A stretch of 64,000 bases of DNA, taken from Yoonia sp. BS5-3. GTDB lineage: Bacteria; Pseudomonadota; Alphaproteobacteria; Rhodobacterales; Rhodobacteraceae. Each line of letters opens with the position of its first letter. Positions within the stretch are counted from its first letter, which is position 1. The notes under the pieces are model-generated. The model ran no database searches. It had not been told where the DNA came from and saw only the letters and a program-made list of their open reading frames with translations. The stretch lies in NCBI RefSeq assembly GCF_038069655.2, contig NZ_CP150951.2, forward strand, positions 2,382,001-2,446,000, in the 5' to 3' direction. Both the position numbers and the translations under genes were made by a program. Shown here in pieces: positions 34,477-44,016 of the stretch.

Positions 34477-35427
34477 ATGAAAAATGCAGAGACAGTCACT
34501 TTTGGCGGCTCCGGTCTTGATCGTGCCGCTCTCTTACGGGCAGACATGCCGGCGGTGCAAGCCGATCCCGCGACCCGGGTTGTTCTTTTGTGGCGCGGCA
34601 AGCCGATGATTGATGCCGATGCGTTGGTCCGCGTTTCGCTGGATCATCCGGTGCTTGCCGATGCGCGCGATGACATGATCTTGCTGGGCCGCGATGCGGG
34701 CTTGCCGGTTTTGGCGGCTGATATGTCCGATTGGGAGCCTGAAGAGGTCGATCCTGATGTGTTGGACAGTTTTCTGGATAAGTCCGAGCAGCAGCATCCT
34801 GCGATGGCTGATGCGGGCGCCTTTGCTGAGCTGCGCAGTGTCATGACCCGCCTGTCCCCGCGTGATGCCGAATTGGCCGCAACCGCCAAGGCTGTTTTTG
34901 GCTGGCATGAAACCCATCAATTCTGTGCCCGTTGCGGCGCGAAGACTGACATGACCATGGGCGGTTGGCAGCGCGATTGCGCAGCCTGCAAGGCCCATCA
35001 TTTTCCGCGCACCGACCCTGTCGTGATCATGTTGATCACCCATGGCAATGCGGTGCTGGTTGGCCGCTCGCCTGCCTGGCCTGAGGGGATGTATTCATTG
35101 CTGGCTGGGTTTGTTGAGCCCGGCGAGACCATCGAAGCCGCGGTTCGCCGCGAAGTGTTTGAGGAATCAGGCATCGAGGTGGGCGAGGTCACGTATCTGG
35201 CCAGTCAGCCCTGGCCATTCCCGGCCTCGCTGATGTTTGGCTGTGCTGGGGTTGCGACAAGCACCGAGATCACGATTGATCCCGATGAAATCGAAGACGC
35301 CCGCTGGGTCAGCCGCGAGGACATGGCCCAGATCTTTGCCGGTGAACACCCCGAGATCGTGCCTGCCCGTAAAGGCGCTATCGCCCATTTCCTACTGCAA
35401 AACTGGCTGGCGGATACGCTTGATTAG
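34477..35427 (+). CDS. nudC: NAD(+)/NADH diphosphatase
   Basis: A Nudix hydrolase of 316 residues that splits NADH to NMNH and AMP and can remove NAD caps from RNA. It has the zinc ribbon (C150, C153, C168, C171), the Nudix box GFVEPGETIEAAVRREVFEESG read from about 211 to 232, and the NudC signature SQPWPFPAS. ATG at 34477 (MKNAETVTFG) is preferred to the GTG eight codons upstream. Confidence 0.93.
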   Translation: MKNAETVTFGGSGLDRAALLRADMPAVQADPATRVVLLWRGKPMIDADALVRVSLDHPVLADARDDMILLGRDAGLPVLAADMSDWEPEEVDPDVLDSFLDKSEQQHPAMADAGAFAELRSVMTRLSPRDAELAATAKAVFGWHETHQFCARCGAKTDMTMGGWQRDCAACKAHHFPRTDPVVIMLITHGNAVLVGRSPAWPEGMYSLLAGFVEPGETIEAAVRREVFEESGIEVGEVTYLASQPWPFPASLMFGCAGVATSTEITIDPDEIEDARWVSREDMAQIFAGEHPEIVPARKGAIAHFLLQNWLADTLD

Positions 35428-35514
35428 GGCATTGCGGCATAGTCTATTGGCGGCAGCGCGAAACGCCTTATCTACCCGATGCCGGGTCTTTGTCGTTGAA
35501 AACGGAAAATTGGT

Positions 35515-35979
35515 ATGAAGTTCAGCACGCGGGAAGATATTGAAGCGCCCATCGACTTTGTTTTTGCGCAAGTGACGGATTTTGATGCCTTCACCCGCAG
35601 TGCCTTGCGTCACGGCGCCGAAATTACGACCGAACATAGCGGCCCGGCGGATGTGGGTGCCCAATGGTTTGTCAATTTCACCTTTCGGGGCCGTGCCCGC
35701 AAACTGACTTTACGGATGACACAGCTTGATGTCCCGGGCGGCTATACGATTGAGGCCGTATCGGATGGCATGACCGCAATTTCCGAGTTGACGCTGGTTG
35801 CGTTGTCGCCGCGCCGGACGAGACTGGCCTTTGCCATTGATGTACGCGCCAAGACACTCACCGCCCGCCTGCTTTTGCAGTCGATGAAACTGGCCAAGGG
35901 TAAGCTGACCAAGCGCTTCAAAGCGCGTGTTTTGGATTTTGCCGAGGATGTCGAGGACCGTTATCGCAAGGCGGGCTAG
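35515..35979 (+). CDS. SRPBCC family protein
   Basis: A 154-residue START/Bet v1-like protein with a hydrophobic pocket fold. MKFSTREDIEAPIDFVFAQVTDFDAFTRSALRHG is the typical start, followed by strands and a long C-terminal helix (KLAKGKLTKRFKARVLDFAEDVEDRYRK). Such proteins bind lipids or aromatic ligands; no ligand is indicated. It starts 88 bp after nudC on the same strand and could share its transcript. Confidence 0.8.
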   Translation: MKFSTREDIEAPIDFVFAQVTDFDAFTRSALRHGAEITTEHSGPADVGAQWFVNFTFRGRARKLTLRMTQLDVPGGYTIEAVSDGMTAISELTLVALSPRRTRLAFAIDVRAKTLTARLLLQSMKLAKGKLTKRFKARVLDFAEDVEDRYRKAG

Positions 35980-36004
35980 AGCCTTTCGCGCGGGACGAAT
36001 GCCC

Positions 36005-36847
36005 TTAGCCTTCGTCGTGCCGCCTTGCTGCTGCCGGGTAGACGCCCATGACATGCAGATGATCGGTGAAATATCCGAGCTCTTCCATGGCCAGCTGCAC
36101 GGGCCGGTCATCGGGATGTCCTTCGATTTCGGCGTAAAACTGCGTTGCCGTGAACGCCCCGCCGATCATGTAGCTTTCGAGTTTGGTCATGTTCACCCCG
36201 TTCGTGGCGAACCCGCCCATCGCCTTATAGAGCGCCGCTGGAATGTTCCGCACCCGGAAGACAAAGCTGGTCATCATTCCCAGATCGCCGCGCCGCCTGT
36301 AGTCCGGCTCGCGTGCCATGACCAGAAAACGCGTGGTGTTTCTGTCGTGATCTTCGATATGCCGGGCCAGAACCTTGAGCCCGTAGATCTCGGCGGCCAG
36401 TTCCGAGGCGAGGGCCGCACCGCTAACATCAGCGCGGGCGGCGACTTCGCGGGCTGCCCGTGCGTTATCGGTGCTTGTGCGGCCCCGGATGCCGTTTGCC
36501 CGCAGGAATTCACCGCATTGCGGCAGAATCACCGGATGACCAAACGCCTCTTTCACGTCAGATAGCTGGGCCTCTTGCGTGCCTAGCAGGTTCACATGCA
36601 CCCGCACAAAGGTTTCATCCACGATATGCAACCCGCTTTCAGGCAAGAGCGAATGCACATCGGCCACCCGCCCATAGGTCGAGTTTTCGACCGCGATCAT
36701 CCCCAGATCGGCGTCACCATCCCGCACAGCCGCAATCGCATCCTCAAAGGCGGCGCAGGGCAGGGGCGTGTAATCAGGACGTGCCGCAACGCAGGCTTCG
36801 TGCCCATAGGCCCCAAGTTCGCCTTGAAATGCGATTTTTTGTCCCAT
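36005..36847 (-). CDS. pheA: prephenate dehydratase
   Basis: A 280-residue enzyme that turns prephenate into phenylpyruvate for phenylalanine synthesis. The catalytic domain shows AFQGELGAYGHEA, AVENSTYGRV, and the TRF motif in DHDRNTTRFLVMA. The C-terminal ACT domain begins at about MMTSFVFRV and has the KLESYM site (ESRP-like), where phenylalanine binds as inhibitor. There is no chorismate mutase part, which is usual in alphaproteobacteria. It is divergent from the cytochrome c gene. Confidence 0.93.
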   Translation of the reverse strand: MGQKIAFQGELGAYGHEACVAARPDYTPLPCAAFEDAIAAVRDGDADLGMIAVENSTYGRVADVHSLLPESGLHIVDETFVRVHVNLLGTQEAQLSDVKEAFGHPVILPQCGEFLRANGIRGRTSTDNARAAREVAARADVSGAALASELAAEIYGLKVLARHIEDHDRNTTRFLVMAREPDYRRRGDLGMMTSFVFRVRNIPAALYKAMGGFATNGVNMTKLESYMIGGAFTATQFYAEIEGHPDDRPVQLAMEELGYFTDHLHVMGVYPAAARRHDEG

Positions 36848-36970
36848 GCGGCTGTCTCCCTAACGCGATTATAACCAAAATAGCTATTTGGTCGCGGCAG
36901 TACACCTTGCAACCTTGTGTGGGAAGCGGATAGATACGCGCGAAGCACCGAAACTCAGATGGAACGCGAC

Positions 36971-37489
36971 ATGTTCGACACAATGACAACCACCAAGGCA
37001 ATCGGCGCACTTTGCGGCACGCTATTGATTTTCATGCTCGGTGGCTGGTTGGCCGAAGAGCTGTACCATAGCGGCGGCCATGGTCATGGCGATCATGCGC
37101 AGGCCTATGTGATCGAAGTTGCCGATACCGGCGCAGAGGCTGAAGTTGTCGAAGAGGTTCCATTTGCCGAGGTCTATGCTGCCGCATCTGCTGCCGATGG
37201 CGAAGGCTTGTGGCGCGGTTGCCGGTCATGTCACGCGCTTGAGCCCGGCCAGCACGGCACGGGTCCGGCTTTGGCGGGCGTTGTTGGCCGTCCGGTCCAA
37301 TTTTACGATGATTACGGCTATTCCGGCGCATTGGCGGAAGCCACAGATGTTTGGACCCCTGAAGCGCTGAACGCTTTCCTAGAGCGTCCATCGGCCTACG
37401 CCCCTGGCACAGCGATGAGCTTTAACGGGATGCGCGATGTTGAGGATCGCGCCAACCTGATCGCTTATTTGGCAACGATCGACGGGTAA
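36971..37489 (+). CDS. membrane-anchored c-type cytochrome (CycM-like)
   Basis: A 172-residue protein: a signal anchor (IGALCGTLLIFMLGGWLAEEL), a short His-rich and acidic linker (HSGGHGHGDHAQAY, then EAEVVEEVPFAEVY) and a class I cytochrome c domain with CRSCH (84-88) and the sixth ligand M149 in PGTAMSFNGM. This matches the anchored cytochromes c552/cy that carry electrons from the bc1 complex to terminal oxidases. ATG at 36971 is preferred; an ATG at 36959 also fits. A terminator follows. Confidence 0.87.
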   Translation: MFDTMTTTKAIGALCGTLLIFMLGGWLAEELYHSGGHGHGDHAQAYVIEVADTGAEAEVVEEVPFAEVYAAASAADGEGLWRGCRSCHALEPGQHGTGPALAGVVGRPVQFYDDYGYSGALAEATDVWTPEALNAFLERPSAYAPGTAMSFNGMRDVEDRANLIAYLATIDG

Positions 37490-37519
37490 ACACCCCGTTA
37501 ACCAATTGCATTTGATGAT

Positions 37520-37546
37520 AGGCCGTCCTGTTTGGGCGGCCTTTTT
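37520..37546 (+). terminator. Rho-independent terminator of the cytochrome c gene
   Basis: A 9 bp stem (AGGCCGTCC with GGGCGGCCT, one G-U pair), loop TGTTT, then a five-T run, 31 bases after the stop codon. Confidence 0.8.
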
Positions 37547-37661
37547 CGTGTCGATTTAAGGGGTTCACTGGCTGATCACGCAAACTCAACTTGAAAGTTT
37601 GTTTGTCTGCCCCTTTATTTCATATAAGCACGATCTGAGATGTTTCAACCCGGAGAGCAAG

Positions 37662-39581
37662 ATGCAAAATCGCCCCAATGTCCGCGCAAAGGCCGTTCAG
37701 AAAGATCATCGCGACCTGCAGCTAAGACAATGGGTGTTTGGATCACTGATCGGTGTTGCCGGTATCTGGGCCGGGTCCGCGCTTTTGGCGGAGGCGCATG
37801 AGACTGTTATTGAAAGCCACGGCTATACAAATTTTGGCGAACTGAAATACGCCCCGGACAGCGTGTTGGACTATGTTAATCCCGATGCCCCGAAGGGCGG
37901 CGAGTTTTCGCAATGGGCCATGGGCACGTTTGACAGTTTTAACCTATCTACCCGCAAAGGTGTGCCTGCGGCGCTGTCTACCATCGGCTACGAATCCATT
38001 CTGACGGCCACTTCCGACGATCCTTACGGCAGCTATTGCTACCTGTGCACGACGCTGGAATATCCGGAAAGCCGCGATTGGGTGATCTTCAATTTGCGTG
38101 ATGACGTTCAGTTCTGGGATGGGACCTTTCTAACAGCTGAAGATATCAAATTCACTTTTGAGCTTTATCTGGAACAGGGCATTACCGAATATCGCAATGT
38201 CTATTCCCAATTCATCCAAAGCGTTGAGGTGCTGGATGAACACCGTATCAAATTTACCTTCACCGAAGAGGCCCCGCGCCGCGATGTTGTCAATTGGGTT
38301 GGCGGCACGTCTGCATTCTCAAAGGATTGGTTTGAGGAAACGGGCACCAGACTAGATGAGGCATCCGACGCGCCCTTTATGGCAACCGGTCCCTACCGTC
38401 TGGATGAGGTCGATATCGGCCGCCAGATCATCTATCGATACGATCCCGATTGGTGGGCCGCTGATTTGCCGATCAATCAGGGCCGCAACAATTTCGAAAC
38501 GATCCGGGTTGAATACTTCGCCGATAGCGGTGCGGCTTTTGAGGCGTTTAAGTCCGGTGTATATGCCTTTCGCACTGAGAATAGTTCGATCCAATGGGCC
38601 ACGGGCTATGATTTTCCTGCGCGCGAGGCAGGTTGGGTCAAGGCCGAGGAATTGCCGGACGGCAGTATCGGCAGTGGTCAGGGATTTGTGTTCAACCTCA
38701 ATCAGGAAAAGTTCCAAGACCCTCTGGTCCGCGAAGCGATTGGCCTGATGGTCAATTTCGAATGGATGAACGAATCCCTGTTTTACGGGCTTTATGAGCG
38801 CCCTGAATCCTTCTGGGACAATTCTGATCTGAAAGCTGAGGGCGCGCCTTCTGAGGAAGAACTGGCCATTCTACAACCACTTGTCGATGAAGGCCTGCTG
38901 GATGCGTCTATTCTGTCCGAACCTGCGCTGATCCCGCCTGTGTCCAGTACCGCCGAACGCCCCCTTGACCGACGTCAGCTGCGGGCCGCCTCGGCCCTGC
39001 TGGATGAGGCCGGCTGGATTGCCGGTGACGATGGGCTGCGCCGCAAGGATGGTGAGGTTCTGTCGGTGACATTCCTTGAGCGTTCTCCGCAGTTCGACCG
39101 GATCATCAACCCAATTGTGGAAAACCTAAAGCGTCTTGGCGTCGAAGCTGAACTAGAGCGCGTTGATACCGCACAATTTATCGAGCGCAGCCGCGCTGGC
39201 ACGTTTGATATTATCAATGCATCATTGGGTCAGGGCTATGAGCCCGGACAGCAATTGGCCCAATATTTTGGGTCCGCTGCTGCCGATGACAGTTCGCGCA
39301 ACCGGATGCGCCTGAAATCGCCTGCAGTTGATCGGCTGATTGATCAGATTGTCGCAGCTGAGAGCTTGGAAGAGTTGACCATTCGCACCCGCGCATTGGA
39401 CCGTGTTTTGCGAGCCGAGCGTTTCTGGATCCCGCAATGGCAAAAGAACGTCCATACGGTCGCTTATTACGATATGTTCCGCTTTGCGGAAATTCCGCCG
39501 CTGGCACTGTCCCCAATCGACAATTGGTGGATCGACCCAGAGGCCGAACAAACACTGCGCGCCGCTGGTGCGTTTCAGTAA
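37662..39581 (+). CDS. yejA: peptide ABC transporter substrate-binding protein YejA
   Basis: The periplasmic receptor of a peptide importer, 639 residues. A signal segment (WVFGSLIGVAGIWAGSALLAEA) precedes the SBP_bac_5 fold with HGYTNFGELKYAPD, FDSFN, FNLRDDVQFWDGTFLTAEDIKFTF and the C-terminal WQKNVHTVAYYDMFRF. Family members (YejA) take up oligopeptides and microcin-like compounds. ATG at 37662 is preceded by GGAGAG; a TATAAG box at 37623-37628 could be the -10 of its promoter. It leads the yejABEF operon. Confidence 0.92.
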   Translation: MQNRPNVRAKAVQKDHRDLQLRQWVFGSLIGVAGIWAGSALLAEAHETVIESHGYTNFGELKYAPDSVLDYVNPDAPKGGEFSQWAMGTFDSFNLSTRKGVPAALSTIGYESILTATSDDPYGSYCYLCTTLEYPESRDWVIFNLRDDVQFWDGTFLTAEDIKFTFELYLEQGITEYRNVYSQFIQSVEVLDEHRIKFTFTEEAPRRDVVNWVGGTSAFSKDWFEETGTRLDEASDAPFMATGPYRLDEVDIGRQIIYRYDPDWWAADLPINQGRNNFETIRVEYFADSGAAFEAFKSGVYAFRTENSSIQWATGYDFPAREAGWVKAEELPDGSIGSGQGFVFNLNQEKFQDPLVREAIGLMVNFEWMNESLFYGLYERPESFWDNSDLKAEGAPSEEELAILQPLVDEGLLDASILSEPALIPPVSSTAERPLDRRQLRAASALLDEAGWIAGDDGLRRKDGEVLSVTFLERSPQFDRIINPIVENLKRLGVEAELERVDTAQFIERSRAGTFDIINASLGQGYEPGQQLAQYFGSAAADDSSRNRMRLKSPAVDRLIDQIVAAESLEELTIRTRALDRVLRAERFWIPQWQKNVHTVAYYDMFRFAEIPPLALSPIDNWWIDPEAEQTLRAAGAFQ

Positions 39582-39590
39582 GGACGCCCA

Positions 39591-40664
39591 GTGGGAGCCT
39601 ATATTCTAAGACGATTGCTGCTTGTGATCCCGACATTGCTTGGGATCATGATCCTCAATTTTGCGCTGATCCAGTTTGTTCCGGGCGGTCCGATTGAACA
39701 GATCCTCGCCGAGCTAGAAGGCGGCGGTGACGTCTTTGAGGGGATCGCTGGCGGCGGCGGCGAGTTGGTCGAAGGCGGCAATAGCGACTACGCTGGCAGC
39801 CGTGGCTTGCCAGATGATTTCATCGCTGAGCTTGAGCGGGAGTTTGGTTTCGACAAGCCCCCGCTGGAACGCTTTCTGAACATGATGTGGAACTATATGC
39901 GCTTTGACTTTGGCGAGAGTTATTTCCGCTCAATCAGCGTATTCGACCTTGTTATGGAAAAGATGCCTGTCTCAATCACGCTGGGCCTTTGGTCGACTTT
40001 GATCGCCTATATGGTATCGATCCCGCTGGGCATCAAAAAGGCGGTGCGTGACGGATCGCCCTTTGATACCTGGACATCCGGCGCGATTATCGTGGGCTAT
40101 GCCATCCCTGGCTTTTTGTTCGCGATCCTCTTGATCGTCCTTTTTGCTGGTGGTTCCTACTGGCGCATTTTCCCGCTGCGCGGACTGACATCGAGCAATT
40201 TTGAAGACCTCAGCATGATCGGCAAAGTGCTGGACTATTTCTGGCATATCACGTTGCCCGTGCTTGCATCGACCATTTCGGCCTTTGCCACGCTGACCTT
40301 GCTGACCAAAAACAGCTTTCTTGATGAGATCAAAAAGCAATATGTCATCACGGCCCGCGCCAAAGGGCTGGCAGAGTCCCGCGTGCTTTATGGTCATGTG
40401 TTCCGCAACGCGATGTTGATTGTGATCTCGGGCTTTCCGGCCCTTTTCATCGGGGTCTTCTTTGGTGGCTCGCTGATTATCGAAACCCTGTTTTCGCTTG
40501 ATGGCTTGGGCCGCCTTGGCTTTGAGGCGGCCGTTGCCCGCGATTATCCCGTTGTGTTCGGAACCCTATTTGCCTTTTCGCTGATTGGCCTGGTGGTCGG
40601 GATCATCACCGACCTGACCTATGTTTTGATTGATCCGCGAATTGATTTTGAGGCGCGCAACTGA
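39591..40664 (+). CDS. yejB: peptide ABC transporter permease YejB
   Basis: An inner-membrane permease, 357 residues, with GTG start. N-terminal [31 protein letters not shown] is typical, as is the inserted 40-residue loop rich in Gly and Glu ([23 protein letters not shown]). The ABC coupling motif is in [20 protein letters not shown]. It starts 9 bases after yejA. Confidence 0.93.
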   Translation: MGAYILRRLLLVIPTLLGIMILNFALIQFVPGGPIEQILAELEGGGDVFEGIAGGGGELVEGGNSDYAGSRGLPDDFIAELEREFGFDKPPLERFLNMMWNYMRFDFGESYFRSISVFDLVMEKMPVSITLGLWSTLIAYMVSIPLGIKKAVRDGSPFDTWTSGAIIVGYAIPGFLFAILLIVLFAGGSYWRIFPLRGLTSSNFEDLSMIGKVLDYFWHITLPVLASTISAFATLTLLTKNSFLDEIKKQYVITARAKGLAESRVLYGHVFRNAMLIVISGFPALFIGVFFGGSLIIETLFSLDGLGRLGFEAAVARDYPVVFGTLFAFSLIGLVVGIITDLTYVLIDPRIDFEARN

Positions 40665-41830
40665 TGGCTTTTCTATCCCCGTTGAACCGCCGCCGCCTAC
40701 GCAATTTTCGCCGCAATCGCCGCGCCTATTGGTCGCTGATCATTTTTGGTGTCCTGTTTGGCCTGTCGCTTTTTGCCGAGTTTATCGCCAATAACAAACC
40801 CATCGCCGTCAGCTATCGCGGCGAGGTTTACATGCCGATATTTAACTTCTACTCCGAGCGCGACTTTGGCGGCGACTTCCCGACCGAGGCGGGCTATGGC
40901 GAGCCAGAGGTTGATTGTTTGATTGTCACGGGCGGTTTGGAGACCTGTTTTGACACCCCCGAAGAGCTGATTGCCGCCGTTGATGCCGGTGAGACCCTGG
41001 ATGGTGATTTCCAAAAGGGGTGGATGCTCTGGCCCGTCATTCCATATGCCTATGATACCATTGTCGATGTGCGCGGCGTTGCCCCATCCCCCCCATCGGC
41101 TGAGAATTTGCTGGGCACGGATGATACCAAGCGTGATGTACTGGCCCGTGTTATCTATGGTTTCCGTCTGTCCGTTACCTATGCGCTGACCGTGACCATC
41201 GCCGCATCGATCATTGGCATCATCGCCGGCGCTGTGCAGGGTTATTTTGGTGGTTGGACCGATCTGATTTTTCAGCGCTTTATTGAGATTTGGACCGGCA
41301 TTCCATCCCTTTACGTGATCATCATCGTCTTCGCCATTCTGGGCCGAAGTTACTGGTTGCTGGTTTTCCTGACCGTGCTATTCAGTTGGCCAGCTTTGGT
41401 TGGCGTGGTCCGGGCCGAGTTTCTGCGCGCCCGTAATCTGGAATATGTCCGCGCGGCCAAGGCGCTGGGTGTGCGCGACCGGACAATTATGTTCCGCCAT
41501 ATGCTGCCCAATGCGATGGTGGCCACTGTGACGATGTTGCCATTCCTGGTAACGGGGGCCATTGGCGGGCTTGCTGCCCTTGATTTTCTGGGCTTTGGCC
41601 TGCCGTCCTCGGCCCCTTCGCTGGGCGAGATGACATTGCAGGCCAAGCAGAACCTGCAGGCCCCCTGGCTTGGCTTTACAGCCTTTTTCACCTTCGCAAT
41701 CATGCTGTCTTTGCTGGTCTTTATCTTTGAGGGCGTGCGCGATGCGTTTGATCCGCGTAAGACCTTTGTCGCCGATGGCGATGTTGAGGTGGACCAAACC
41801 CTGATTGCACAGCAAGGGGCTGCAGAATGA
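40664..41830 (+). CDS. yejE: peptide ABC transporter permease YejE
   Basis: The second permease, 388 residues, overlapping yejB by 1 base (TGATG). After the N-terminal RRRLRNFRRNRRAYWSL and first helix it has a periplasmic domain of about 100 residues, characteristic of YejE, then GTDDTKRDVLARVIYGFRLS and the coupling loop VRAAKALGVRDRTIMFRHMLPNAM. Confidence 0.93.
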   Translation: MAFLSPLNRRRLRNFRRNRRAYWSLIIFGVLFGLSLFAEFIANNKPIAVSYRGEVYMPIFNFYSERDFGGDFPTEAGYGEPEVDCLIVTGGLETCFDTPEELIAAVDAGETLDGDFQKGWMLWPVIPYAYDTIVDVRGVAPSPPSAENLLGTDDTKRDVLARVIYGFRLSVTYALTVTIAASIIGIIAGAVQGYFGGWTDLIFQRFIEIWTGIPSLYVIIIVFAILGRSYWLLVFLTVLFSWPALVGVVRAEFLRARNLEYVRAAKALGVRDRTIMFRHMLPNAMVATVTMLPFLVTGAIGGLAALDFLGFGLPSSAPSLGEMTLQAKQNLQAPWLGFTAFFTFAIMLSLLVFIFEGVRDAFDPRKTFVADGDVEVDQTLIAQQGAAE

Positions 41831-43428
41831 CGACACCTGTGGTTCTTGATGTGAACGACCTGCGCGTTGGGTTTCGCCAGGATGGTGAGACCACCCATGC
41901 TGTACGCGGCGTGTCTTTCCAAATTCACAAAGGCGAAACTGTCGCGCTGGTCGGCGAAAGCGGGTCGGGCAAGTCAGTCACCGCCTTGTCTACCGTCCAA
42001 TTGCTCGGTGACAGCGCCACCATGGCCGGATCGATCACCTATGAGGGCACAGAGATGGTCGGTGCCGATGACGCCACGCTGCGCCGTGTCCGCGGCAACG
42101 ACATCAGCTTTATTTTCCAAGAGCCGATGACATCGCTGAACCCGCTGCACACGATTGAAAAGCAGCTTGCGGAAAGCATCGAGCTGCATCAGGGCCTGCG
42201 CGGCGCGAAGGTCCGTGAGCGGATTGTCCAGCTTTTGGATCGCGTTGGTATTCGCGACGCAGAAAGCCGGTTGGGCGCATATCCCCATCAACTTTCGGGC
42301 GGGCAACGTCAGCGCGTGATGATCGCCATGGCGCTGGCCAATGGACCCGAATTGCTGATCGCTGATGAGCCGACGACCGCCCTTGATGTGACCATTCAGG
42401 CCCAGATCCTTGATTTGCTGGCTGACCTGAAGCGTGACGAAGGCATGTCTATGCTGTTCATCACCCATGATCTGACCATCGTCCGTAAGATCGCGGATCG
42501 TGTTTGCGTCATGAAATCCGGCGAAATCGTTGAGACGGGGCCCACAGCTGAGGTTTTTGCCAACCCGCAGCACCCCTATACGCAAACGTTGCTTGCCGCT
42601 GAATCGACGGGCGGACCGGCCCCGGTCCCCGAGGACGCGCCCGTCATACTAGAGACTGACGCCACCCGTATCTGGTTTCCCATTCAGCGGGGTCTTTTGA
42701 AACGGACGGTCGGCCATGTGCAGGCCGTGAACGAGGCGACATTGACCATCCGCGCGGGCGAGACGCTGGGTGTTGTTGGCGAAAGTGGCTCTGGCAAGAC
42801 CACTTTGGCCTTGGCGGTGATGCGGCTGATCAGCTCGGAAGGGCGGATCGTGTTTCAGGGCACCGACATTCACGGCCTGAACCCACGTCAGATGCGCCCC
42901 TTGCGCAGTGAGATGCAGATCGTTTTTCAAGACCCTTACGGATCGTTGAGCCCGCGGATGACTGTGGCCGAGATCATCGCCGAAGGGCTGGGCGTGCATG
43001 GGGTCGATCCGGGCCGAGACCGGCGCGATATGGTGTCTGAGGTCATGACCGAGGTGGGGCTGGACCCCGCCTGGATGGACCGCTACCCGCATGAGTTTTC
43101 AGGCGGGCAGCGGCAGCGTATCGCCATTGCCCGTGCGATGATCCTGCGCCCGAAATTGCTGATCCTGGATGAGCCGACAAGTGCGCTTGATATGACGGTC
43201 CAGGTCCAGATCGTCCATCTGCTGCGCGAGCTGCAGCAGAAATACGGGCTGGCATACCTGTTTATCAGTCACGACCTGAAGGTTGTCCGTGCCTTGTCCC
43301 ATAAGGTGATGGTCATGAAGCAGGGTGATGTGGTTGAGGCGGGGGATGCAGATGTCATCTTTGACGCACCGCAGACCGAATACACCCGCGCGCTGATGGC
43401 AGCGGCATTTGAGGGCAAAGTGGCGTAG
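41827..43428 (+). CDS. yejF: dual ATP-binding protein YejF
   Basis: Two fused oligopeptide-type ATPases in 533 residues. The first half has Walker A GESGSGKS, signature LSGGQRQRVMIAMAL and Walker B LLIADEPT; the second has GESGSGKT, FSGGQRQRIAIARAM and LLILDEPTSALD. Each half ends with the HPYTQ/TEYTR-type C-terminal motif of the peptide importers. It overlaps yejE by 4 bases (ATGA). No terminator is obvious after it. Confidence 0.94.
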   Translation: MTTPVVLDVNDLRVGFRQDGETTHAVRGVSFQIHKGETVALVGESGSGKSVTALSTVQLLGDSATMAGSITYEGTEMVGADDATLRRVRGNDISFIFQEPMTSLNPLHTIEKQLAESIELHQGLRGAKVRERIVQLLDRVGIRDAESRLGAYPHQLSGGQRQRVMIAMALANGPELLIADEPTTALDVTIQAQILDLLADLKRDEGMSMLFITHDLTIVRKIADRVCVMKSGEIVETGPTAEVFANPQHPYTQTLLAAESTGGPAPVPEDAPVILETDATRIWFPIQRGLLKRTVGHVQAVNEATLTIRAGETLGVVGESGSGKTTLALAVMRLISSEGRIVFQGTDIHGLNPRQMRPLRSEMQIVFQDPYGSLSPRMTVAEIIAEGLGVHGVDPGRDRRDMVSEVMTEVGLDPAWMDRYPHEFSGGQRQRIAIARAMILRPKLLILDEPTSALDMTVQVQIVHLLRELQQKYGLAYLFISHDLKVVRALSHKVMVMKQGDVVEAGDADVIFDAPQTEYTRALMAAAFEGKVA

Positions 43429-43513
43429 AGATGTGTGGTTGCTAGACGACCTGCCAGACCACAACCTTCAGATACGCGGCACTGCCGTTATATGCGTGAC
43501 GCGCGGGGTCACT

Positions 43514-43768
43514 TTAGGTGCAAAACAATAGTGGAAGGCCAAGCGTCACAAGGGTCAATGCAAGGAATACGAACTCTGAAAATTCCAACGCAAACAGATA
43601 AAGCGGCGGTACGATTGTGAGGCCGAGCAGCCATTTTTTCGACAGAAGGACTGCAAGTAAAACAATGATCGCTACGACGACAAAGGCGAATGCACCAGCG
43701 ATAAAGGATTCGAATGAATTGCTGCACTCCGCATAAAAATCAATGAACGTCACTTTTACCTCTTCCAT
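43514..43768 (-). CDS. small membrane protein of unknown function
   Basis: An 84-residue protein with a short acidic N-terminus (MEEVKVTFIDFYAECSNSFE), one strongly hydrophobic helix (AGAFAFVVVAIIVLLAVLL), a basic turn (SKKWL) and one or two more helices to the end. I do not recognise a family. There is no good Shine-Dalgarno. A strong palindrome lies 36 bases upstream of the ATG. The composition speaks for a real gene, but the evidence is modest. Confidence 0.5.
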   Translation of the reverse strand: MEEVKVTFIDFYAECSNSFESFIAGAFAFVVVAIIVLLAVLLSKKWLLGLTIVPPLYLFALEFSEFVFLALTLVTLGLPLLFCT

Positions 43769-43803
43769 TTCAGCAACACTTACGAACTAGGGTGCCAGAT
43801 CGC

Positions 43804-43825
43804 CAAGTATGGGTATCCATACTTG
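43804..43825. promoter_or_regulatory. perfect palindrome, possible operator
   Basis: Arms CAAGTATGG and CCATACTTG around GTAT, in the gap between the small membrane protein (start 43768) and the divergent nucleotidyltransferase gene (start 44017). It may bind a dimeric regulator or fold as a hairpin; nothing else in the window has this sequence. Confidence 0.4.
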
Positions 43826-44016
43826 AGCGACGTTCATAAAATATGTGTTTGTCAGATTTTACAGGGCAATATGGGCCACACCTGCTATTCGCCGAAATCG
43901 TGCTAGGGTCAGCTTCGCCGGGCACTCGCGCTGCAAAAACGGATGTTAGCTTTTGCAAGTTCCAACGACTGCCGTAAGATGTTTCGTATTACTGCACAGA
44001 CCGGACACAAGAACCT